From CAVXWV01 sp963695415 (GTDB taxonomy: Bacteria > Chloroflexota > Anaerolineae > Anaerolineales > UBA4823), in assembly GCA_963695415.1 (NCBI GenBank), contig CAVOGL010000012.1:1-64000 (forward strand): 64,000 nucleotides of DNA. The letters run 5' to 3'. Below are positions 57,046 through 64,000 of the stretch, piece after piece. Position numbers and translations under genes: made by a program. The notes under the pieces are model-generated. The model did not search any database. It was given only the letters and a program-made list of their open reading frames with translations, and was not told the origin of the DNA. Position 1 is the first letter of the stretch. Each line of letters opens with the position of its first letter.

Positions 57046-57085
57046 AATCCCTGAACCAACTTGAGAAATCTGTGGTCCAGGGATT
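57046..57085 (-). terminator. Terminator or attenuator between the Trx-like and SIS genes
   Basis: AATCCCTG (57046-57053) pairs with CAGGGATT (57078-57085). After one mismatch, four more pairs (ACCA with TGGT) extend the stem. Transcribed on the minus strand, it is followed by ATTTATTTATG. It lies 24 bases upstream of the SIS gene, so it may reduce readthrough from the gene before. Confidence 0.55.
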
Positions 57086-57114
57086 CTTTATTTATTAAAC
57101 TTAGGCCTTGTCAG

Positions 57115-57702
57115 CTAAGAAAAAACCAAATCACATGCCTCTGCCGGCATCCAATGGGCATCCTTGCCATCCCACTTGACATTGCAGCCGATCGGATTAG
57201 TCATTGGGACAGACACCGGTTTTCCAGCAAGGTGTTCCGTTAACGCCTGTTCCAAATTATTGACCGTCATTTTGCTGGTCTCACGGGGATTATCCACACC
57301 ACGTCCGGTGTAGATCAGTTTTCGATCGGCATCAAAGACGTAAAAATGAGGTGTGCGCAGGGCGCCATATGCCAGGGCTACCTCCTGCGACTTATCGTAC
57401 AGGTATAGCCAGGGAAAATTGTGTTCTTCCATCCTGGCGACCATGTGATTGAAATCATCATCCGGGTGAGTGTTCTTGCTGTTAGCATTGATACCAACAA
57501 ATTTTACCCCTTGCGGCGCAAACTTTTCGACTGTACTCCTGGTAACTTCATCCGATCCAACCACGTAGGGACAGTGATTGCAGGTGAAGAATACCACGAG
57601 TATCTTTGCATCAGCAAAATCTGCTAACGCATAAGTGTTGCCATCGGTCGCCGGTAATTCGAAAATGGGAGCCTGTTCATTAATTTGCAGTGTGAATGCC
57701 AC
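57115..57702 (-). CDS. Thioredoxin-fold redoxin with CNHCPYV motif
   Basis: This 195-residue protein has the AhpC/TSA-like thioredoxin fold. Its redox motif is VVFFTCNHCPYVVGSDE (Cys41 and Cys44), followed by the family's INANSKNTHPDDDF and a cis-Pro region RTPHFYVFDADRKL. The extra Cys in PIGCNVKW near the end may act as a resolving or regulatory thiol. It has no signal peptide. Members of this small family are usually called thioredoxin family proteins. The substrate is unknown. It begins 18 bases after the GH63-like gene. Confidence 0.87.
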   Translation of the reverse strand: MAFTLQINEQAPIFELPATDGNTYALADFADAKILVVFFTCNHCPYVVGSDEVTRSTVEKFAPQGVKFVGINANSKNTHPDDDFNHMVARMEEHNFPWLYLYDKSQEVALAYGALRTPHFYVFDADRKLIYTGRGVDNPRETSKMTVNNLEQALTEHLAGKPVSVPMTNPIGCNVKWDGKDAHWMPAEACDLVFS

Positions 57703-57720
57703 TATTACCTCCGATTGTGA

Positions 57721-59478
57721 TTATTGGTTTGTGAGTAATTCGTGGGCGAGGATTAAAAACACACTGGAAGTCCAGGTGTATGCCGGATCTCTCAAACCCT
57801 TGCCAGTCAGAGCATCAAAGTTTTCAGCGAAACCGCTCTTAGAAATCATATCACAGAAGCTCTTGCTAAGTTCGCAAGCGAGTTGATCCTCACCTATGTC
57901 GACCAGACCATCAATCACAAACATCATCGGCGGAGCCCAGATGGGACCGCGCCAGTAACCATCTGCTTCGTAATACGGGCTTTTTGTGCTTTCTGTCGCC
58001 AGTCCATGCGGTGTCAGAAACCGGTCCGGCTGCTTCAGCCCGGCAACAAGCGACTGGAACACATCCTCGGGCAGCCGTTTCCCCAGGATTATGGGGACAT
58101 AATTGATCAGGCTGTCTCCATCAGCGACATGATGGTCACCCGACCGAGGCGAGACAAAGTGATCGCTGCGCCAGGAATGAGCCAAAAGTTTCTTTAGGAG
58201 TTCGTCCGAACGACTCCGCCAGGAGTCTGATTGATCACGCCGCCCAAGGAGACCGGCGATCTCTGAAAGGCAATCCATCATAAGCACCAGGTAAGCGCTC
58301 AGATCGGGCGATTCGACCGGACCACCTTCATCAAAGACGGTAGCGTTGTCCCAACCACTATCATTACCGTGATTATACTGAGGTATCCCATCGTCATCAT
58401 CATCGCGGTATTCGAACCACCAATCTGTCCACAAGCATAGTTTCGGGTAAATGTCTGCCAACAGGTACCGATTGATCCACTTTGTGCGTTTCATCATCCG
58501 ATTAAGCGCCCATCCCTGGACAGGTGGTTTGCAATAATTCCAAACGATGTCTGTGTCATTGACCGAATCGGGGAGCGAGCCGGACATATCCTGGTGATCG
58601 ATCGGGATCATCAGCTGGTCCCAGGCGAAAGAAGGGTGCCCGTAAACCATTGCACAAGCATTGAAGCAGTTATCCCAGCTCCACAAGTTGGACATTATGC
58701 CTTTGGACATGAACATCGCCGGACGCTGCAAGTGACCAGCAGGAGATACCACACTTGACCAGTTCAGATATGCAGCCAGTTTGCGAGTGTTTTCATAATC
58801 CTCAGGTGTCTCAGGTATACCTGAGAGGAAGGAATCAAAGTCATCCCTTAATCTATCTGCACTCTCGATCGTGTTCCCGAGTAATGATATCCCTTGCCAG
58901 GCGGTTCTGAATTCCTCCAGTACTGCCTCACAGACCAACGATGATGGGTCCGGAAGCAGGTCGGCGATAATTTGAGCGCTGCGTTTTTGTTGTGCCGACC
59001 AGGGAGCATCCATCAGAACACTCCCTTCGGTGCAATATAGCATGTATCTCATCCGGTTGGAGAAGGAATTGATCTCCCAACGGTCCTGACCAACTGGCAC
59101 AGCGTGATCGAAGACACCGGTGAGCATGGTCAGTCGCAGACCGGCGCTATCTCCATGAAACCTCAAACCACCGGGAGAAACCAGGCAAATAACCCCGGAA
59201 CAACCCTCCCCCGTCAAATCGACCTTCTCGACACCGGCTCTGGCAGAAAAATCAACGACATCTCCATCCTTAAGCAGAGTCATGTGAAATAGATCCTGGC
59301 GGCGTGACTCGCCGTGAACTGAATTGACATATAAACCTGGCTCTTTTTCCCCAGCCACCTGGGGTCTGGCGAAATCAAGGAACGAACCCGAAGGACGGAT
59401 CTCTTTATCGCCAACCAGCTGCAGCGCCAGGTAGGATCCAAATGTACTGTAAGGGAATCTGCGTAAATCGATTTCCAT
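57721..59478 (-). CDS. GH63-like glycoside hydrolase (MGH1-type (alpha/alpha)6 barrel)
   Basis: This 585-residue protein has an N-terminal beta-domain (about residues 1-200) and an (alpha/alpha)6 barrel. Motifs of the GH63/GH37-like clan are present: NLWSWDNCFNA, HGNDSGWDNATVFD with the catalytic Asp, and GYWRGPIWAPPMMFV with LDGL-like VIDGLVD. Known relatives cleave glucosyl- or mannosylglycerate or alpha-glucosides. It lacks a signal peptide, so it acts on imported sugars. It lies between an oxidoreductase and the Trx-like gene. Confidence 0.85.
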   Translation of the reverse strand: MEIDLRRFPYSTFGSYLALQLVGDKEIRPSGSFLDFARPQVAGEKEPGLYVNSVHGESRRQDLFHMTLLKDGDVVDFSARAGVEKVDLTGEGCSGVICLVSPGGLRFHGDSAGLRLTMLTGVFDHAVPVGQDRWEINSFSNRMRYMLYCTEGSVLMDAPWSAQQKRSAQIIADLLPDPSSLVCEAVLEEFRTAWQGISLLGNTIESADRLRDDFDSFLSGIPETPEDYENTRKLAAYLNWSSVVSPAGHLQRPAMFMSKGIMSNLWSWDNCFNACAMVYGHPSFAWDQLMIPIDHQDMSGSLPDSVNDTDIVWNYCKPPVQGWALNRMMKRTKWINRYLLADIYPKLCLWTDWWFEYRDDDDDGIPQYNHGNDSGWDNATVFDEGGPVESPDLSAYLVLMMDCLSEIAGLLGRRDQSDSWRSRSDELLKKLLAHSWRSDHFVSPRSGDHHVADGDSLINYVPIILGKRLPEDVFQSLVAGLKQPDRFLTPHGLATESTKSPYYEADGYWRGPIWAPPMMFVIDGLVDIGEDQLACELSKSFCDMISKSGFAENFDALTGKGLRDPAYTWTSSVFLILAHELLTNQ

Positions 59479-59480
59479 AC

Positions 59481-60602
59481 CTAACCGATTCTCCAGGATG
59501 CGTTTTCGATTACCTCCAGGCTGCCGCTAGATGCTGAGCGTAGTCCGGCATCCAGGATCGCCATCGCTTCGAGGTTGAAGAGCATGTCCAGGGTCGGGTG
59601 GATCGGTTCGCCGGTATCCAGGTGGTGGATATATTCCTGGGCGACATCCTGCCTGCCCTCGGGCAAAGGATCACCATCATAATATTCGACAATACCATGA
59701 CCGCGCTCGATGCGCACACGTTGGTCGGCGTAGTCGGAGACAATTGTACCGGTGGTGCCGAATACGATCGGTCCCCCCGCTACCCCATGTGAGAGGGTAG
59801 TCCACGATCCTTCGAACAAAGCGATGGCATCCGGGAATCGGACCACCATCACGGCATTGTCCTCCGCATCACCCCAGTGGCTATCAAGATTGGCTTTCAT
59901 CCCTAAAGCGGCGACCGCTTGCTCGCCGATGTACCAGCGTGCGATCTTGGAGCCGTAACAACAGTAATCCAGCATGGCGCCACCGCCAGCCGCAGATTGG
60001 TGCCACCAGGTAGCGCCGCGTTCAACGCCTGTCATCGGTGCAGCTGATTGAGAAACGCCTTCGTGTGCGGCTCCGGGCCCTAATGGTCCCGTGTGACCGG
60101 CACGATATTTCACGTGGAGCACTTTGCCTATCAAGCCTTCATCTATCAACTGCTTTACTTTGCGCGCCTGTGGAGACCATGTTGACGGCCAGTTGACGAG
60201 AAGCGTTGTCCCGGCTGCCTGGCAGGCGCGCACCATGCGCAGAGCGTCTGAAAGTGAGGCTGCCATCGGTTTTTCAACACAGACATGAACACCCTTTTCC
60301 GCGCAGGCTTCGACAATATCGGGATGCTGGGCGTTCTCCGAGCAGATGATGATGATATCGAACCGCTCTTTTTCAAGCATCTCGTGGTAATCCGCATACG
60401 CCTTGGGAACACCCAGGTTATTGAGCGCATTTTCCAGGTTCCACTGGCGTGTATAAGGAGCTGTCCTGAGTTCTGGGACAATTGGGACCGTGTCCGCGCA
60501 GGCCGCCCACTCCACCTGGGGATGTTTGGCAAACAAAGCAGCCACGTTGTTGATATGCATGTGCCCGAATCCAATGATGCCAACTCGATATTTTTTAGCC
60601 AT
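59481..60602 (-). CDS. Gfo/Idh/MocA family oxidoreductase
   Basis: The 373-residue protein has an N-terminal NAD(P)-binding motif (GIIGFGHMHINNVAALF) and the family EKPMAASL motif with the substrate-binding lysine. Its C-terminal domain has TWWHQSAAGGGAMLDYCCYG, matching the usual GGG-xxxDxGxH pattern but with Tyr/Cys in place of the histidine. Such enzymes oxidise or epimerise sugars or inositols. The GH63-like gene is two bases downstream and a paralogous oxidoreductase lies upstream, so the three work in one sugar pathway. Confidence 0.88.
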   Translation of the reverse strand: MAKKYRVGIIGFGHMHINNVAALFAKHPQVEWAACADTVPIVPELRTAPYTRQWNLENALNNLGVPKAYADYHEMLEKERFDIIIICSENAQHPDIVEACAEKGVHVCVEKPMAASLSDALRMVRACQAAGTTLLVNWPSTWSPQARKVKQLIDEGLIGKVLHVKYRAGHTGPLGPGAAHEGVSQSAAPMTGVERGATWWHQSAAGGGAMLDYCCYGSKIARWYIGEQAVAALGMKANLDSHWGDAEDNAVMVVRFPDAIALFEGSWTTLSHGVAGGPIVFGTTGTIVSDYADQRVRIERGHGIVEYYDGDPLPEGRQDVAQEYIHHLDTGEPIHPTLDMLFNLEAMAILDAGLRSASSGSLEVIENASWRIG

Positions 60603-60664
60603 GATAATCTCCTATTCTTTTAATTGAACTTTATTGTTTATTTTCTCGATTTCAATTTATTTAG

Positions 60665-61760
60665 TTAGAACCAGACTTCTTTACCCTCAGCAGCAGAGCG
60701 GTACAAAAGTTCCAACGTTTTGACCACGTTCAGGACTTCCTCGCGCTTCACAACCATCTCTTCTTCTCCTTCGAGCACTTTAAGGAAGTTGGCAATCATG
60801 CCATAGTGACCCGGGAAAACATAATCCGGATCAGAAAAGACCTTGGGCGTCACCTCAACCTGGTATGGACCCAGGTTCTCCATCAATTTCACATTCGGGA
60901 GTTCCAGCCCACCTTTAGTACCGGCGATGCGGATATAAAACTCTTCCGGTAAATTGACGGCCCATGAAGCTTTGAACCCAATTGTGACGTCATTTTCCAG
61001 GCGAATGAAGCCGGCGGCGAAATCTTCAACATCGAATTCGGTGTAATGGTAATCGCGCGGGGTAAAGACACCGATTGGGGCGCCGCTGTCTGCAAGGGAT
61101 ACCATCAAACCTTCGTCGATGTCCCCAAATTTGGTGTACGTCATGCAGCTGGCACTCACGACCGGGATGTTGCCGATAATCCAATACAGTAAATCGAGCA
61201 CATGAACGCCTAAATCGCAGATCGGTCCACCGGCATTATGCTCCATCATGTGGAAGAAACCCCAGGTAGGCACGCCTCGACGCCTGACCGCAGAGACCTC
61301 GGCATAATAAACATCACCCAGCTTCCCCTCCAGGGCGATATCTTTCGCAGCCTGGAATGATTTCATAAAACGTAAGGATTGGCTGGTGTAAAGCACCTTG
61401 CCGACAGAATCCGCTGTTTCGTACATCTCCACAGCATCCGCATGCGTCAAGGTAAGCGGTTTTTCACAGAGGACATTCGCCCCAGCTTTCGAGCGCGGCG
61501 ATCGTCCAGGGTTTGTGGTATACGTTGGGCGTGCAAACAGAAACGATGTCCGGCTGCAGCTGTTCAAGCATCAGCTGAGGATCGCTGTAGTGGTTAGCAA
61601 TGCCGTATCTCCTGGCAGTTTCCTCGGCAGCGTTACCACGCACATCCGCAACGCCTGTTATCTCAACCTCATCCCCCAATGCCTTCCATGCTGGGATGTG
61701 GGCGGCATTGGCAATCATGCCTGTGCCAATTACTGCAACTTTATATTGTTTTTTGTTCAT
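60665..61760 (-). CDS. Gfo/Idh/MocA family oxidoreductase, frameshifted
   Basis: Starting at the ATG at 61760, the protein begins YKVAVIGTGMIANAAHIPAW, the usual NAD(P)-binding start. The frame is lost near 61,485 at an AAA run. Removing one A joins ALE to AGANVLCEKPLTL, which has the catalytic lysine. The C-terminal part has EHNAGGPICDLGVHVLDLLYW with the canonical DxGxH motif, and about 365 residues result. The second oxidoreductase, encoded just downstream, keeps a different motif, so they may act on successive intermediates. Confidence 0.88.
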
Positions 61761-61916
61761 GATTTTTTCCTTTTTTATTCTATGAGATTTGCTTTGACTC
61801 GTAATCAAATATTACGGTGTTTCAAAATCAGGTTGATCATATCCTGATCCATCCGCCTTCAGTTTCAGGAAGTTCTGCCGGGTATGTAAAAGTATTACAG
61901 CGGATGGGAACTGTCT

Positions 61917-64000
61917 TCACTGTTTTTCTACTAGGCGAGAACTATCACGCAGAAATAAAAAACGAGTTTCCCACCGGTCCATTTCCAGAACGAATGAAGA
62001 CACATCAGTCGCCAGTTGGTCTCCTAAATATGCATCAAATATATCTTTTGGAGATGGAATACTTATCGTCTTAAATCCAGTCGATTGGCTGTAGATCGCG
62101 AGAAATGATTTGTTTGACCAAACCATATCCCCACCATCAGCATATAAATGCACTCCAGCATATCGAGCAATATTCTGCATCAACTGCCAATCCAACACCG
62201 GTGCTGCGCTGTAAATCGATTTCCATCCAGGAAATTCTTTGACTACCAAACCCGGTTTACCTGTATTGGTTAGTCTTCCAAGCCTAAGGTTTCAGGATCA
62301 CTCACAAAGAAAGTTGTTGAAACTCTGGTGTCTGGCATATATTGGATTTTAGGATGTTCCAAATACTGTTCGCGGTTAATGCCTGTGCCATAATGGAAGC
62401 CAGTTGGAAGTCCTAAAGTTAATGAGGTGATCGAAATTAGTGATTTCTACATTTAATTCTTCAAAAACATTTTGGATTCCAAATTCTAACCCAGTAAGGG
62501 ATTTCATATTATCCAGGGATGCCTGCTCGATCATCCAGGAAACCGGGAGCATAACACCAAAGGATCGTTGCTCTCCATTGCTTTTACTACCTGATCGATC
62601 ACCTTGCGGTGGTTTTCAGGACACATAAAAGCAATTCGTCATGATAAAAAGCTTGTAATGGGCAGATTGGGGTTTGCCAACTCATTAATTTCCAACGTAT
62701 CAAATGGAGCCCCTATCCTGCTGATGTGCCAATTACGGAATATCTTCTGAACCGCATTGTGTAATCCTTCGTGCGGAGCCTGGAAATGTATTGCTTTTTG
62801 GCTTACAACAAAGGCGATCTCTGAAGATGAATTCCTGTCCATACCGATTAACTGGTTCTCAATTTTTAAAATACGGCGGATTGGTTCAACTAGCTCTGGA
62901 GCGAAAAACCAACCTTCGTCAGTTAAGTCCATCCACCAGAACGCTGTCCCTGTTGACAATGCATACGCTGCATCTTTTTTCATCATTTCAATCGTCCCAG
63001 TTATAGTCTCTGGCTGGCTGATATGAGTTTTCCAGTTGACCGATCGAAGGAGTCCAAACAGTTTTACAATCGATCTCGTCAAAATGAATTTTCCCTGCAC
63101 GGCGGATCGTTTCGGCTAGAGCTTGAGGAGCATGGTAACCACCTTCGCCACGATATCCATAGGCATGGGGACTGGCAATTAAATCAACATATGGAGAAGC
63201 TAAAACCGGTTCTAAAGCATAATGCCCATTAAGTTGAGGTCTGGGCATATTGCTGAACTGGTATCCGTAGAAAATACAGGTTACTTTGGGTCAGGTAAAG
63301 CTTTCTTCACCGATTTACAAATCGAAACTATGCTGTCAGCTGTAGCCTGGCTGAAACATATCGAATAATCGATCGCAGGCCGATTAATTTTGGGATCATA
63401 AAATTCACCACAAGAAATCGCATACGTTCGCCAGGTGAGGGACATTTCAGCTAAATCGAAGTCAACTCTCTCCCCCATGCACTCGATAAAGCATCAGGAT
63501 CATTCTTGTATTCCCGACGCAACCAATGACGGAAATCGTTTTGCGCCGCAGGAGAATAATCAGACATCGCCCCAAAAGAATATTCATGCCAGTGAAACCA
63601 CTCACAAAACAAACCATCACAAAGATGCCAACCCCAGATCTGGTCAGCGTAATCCATTGATTCACAATGTTTGATTGATTGCGGAGATAGCTTGCCCCAG
63701 CTTGATTCCGCCAAATACGTAGAATGGAAAGAATGTAAGGTAACTCCATGCAAATTCACTTCATGACCAAGGTATGGCACTGCTGCAGGATTAGAGATTA
63801 AAGGATTGCGTGGGAGACCTGTCTTAATATCCACGAGCAGGTCAATCTCATCCGGATTCCCCAAACCCCACCATGGAAATGCTTGATTGGCGAAATTTAT
63901 CCGCGGCATAAAAAAGCGCCGGGGATTCTTTGAACGTAATTTGTGATAAATCCATCAAGCTCGTGAAAGCATATTCACCCAATTCCACCCACCAGTACCC
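61917..64000 (-). pseudogene. Beta-galactosidase-like glycoside hydrolase (GH42-like), multiply frameshifted, runs off the window
   Basis: Fragments in different frames line up as one minus-strand protein. They are an N-terminal TIM-barrel part (PWWGLGNPDEIDLL, then LCDGLFCEWFHWHEY, then FRHWLRREYKNDPDALSSAWG), a middle part with IDYSICFSQATADSI and YVDLIASPHAYGYRGEGG, and a C-terminal part with SSAFVVSQKAIHFQ-like and YSQSTGF regions. The pattern resembles GH42-type beta-galactosidases and their A4-like relatives. At least six frame changes occur in 2 kb, at about 63,915, 63,470, 63,270, 63,040 and more between 62,640 and 62,250. Either the gene is dead or the sequence is poor here. Confidence 0.65.

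Noticed and set aside
57115..57702. Second selenoprotein candidate among the thioredoxin-like genes
   Set aside because: The redox motif is CNHC with ordinary cysteine codons and no in-frame TGA. The two TlpA genes are likewise CxxC.

Overview
The window is best read as part of a metagenome-derived or lightly polished genome of a Chloroflexota bacterium, most likely class Anaerolineae. This is an inference from gene content: a zinc-ribbon coiled-coil protein, a GT87 membrane protein, a paired radical SAM and DUF2344 locus, a glutaredoxin-DUF2085 fusion, MoxR with DUF58, and a split acyl-CoA dehydratase-activase operon. GC content is moderate. The first ~3.5 kb differs: it is very GC-rich, full of broken frames, and ends inside a CSLREA-type repeat protein that is fused to the middle of a saccharopine/lysine-6-dehydrogenase-like gene at about 3,500-3,520. 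I read this as a chimeric junction.

Layout. 4.5-6.8 kb: MoxR ATPase with a DUF58 protein. 7.0-7.8 kb: zinc-ribbon coiled-coil protein. 7.8-15.2 kb (minus strand): a tightly packed ten-gene operon with YggT, YggS, PgeF, Grx-DUF2085, TlpA, a CcdA whose first helix lies at its C-terminus, two L,D-transpeptidases, an HMA protein and a lipoprotein thioredoxin whose WCxxC motif is interrupted by an in-frame TGA. That TGA is probably selenocysteine, because a SECIS-like hairpin follows it. 15.3-17.1 kb: TlpA/ResA, an Lgt-like protein and DUF302. 17-22 kb: folE, hpf, comF, a Flp-like pilin, GT87 and rpoD. 22.8-28.3 kb: TPR protein, ndk, radical SAM, DUF2344 and an FAD oxidoreductase, followed by tRNA-Arg(CCG). 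28.8-36.1 kb: sulfatase, DUF885 peptidase, epimerase and a three-gene activase/DUF2229 operon. 36.4-41.8 kb: two divergent metal-resistance modules, a CmtR-like repressor with a CSC-motif P-type ATPase and an NmtR-like repressor with an SPC-motif P-type ATPase, each with its own inverted-repeat operator. 42-45.7 kb: an Lpl-type sugar ABC transporter without its ATPase. 45.8-52 kb: gltD and gltB. 52.2-64 kb: a sugar-catabolism cluster with a GH65 remnant, an intact GH65 phosphorylase, a ROK kinase, a SIS protein, a thioredoxin-like protein, a GH63-like hydrolase, two Gfo/Idh/MocA oxidoreductases and a badly broken GH42-like hydrolase.

The genes suggest an anaerobic or microaerophilic heterotroph. 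It takes up oligosaccharides, cleaves them partly by phosphorolysis, assimilates ammonia through GOGAT, and keeps extracytoplasmic thiols reduced through CcdA, TlpA and thioredoxin lipoproteins.

Quality warning: many real genes carry one single-base indel, often in a short homopolymer. They include rpoD and gltB, which should not be broken in a living cell. I therefore treat isolated frameshifts as probable sequencing errors and annotate across them. The two ends of the window (1-3.5 kb and 61.9-64 kb) are much worse than the middle.
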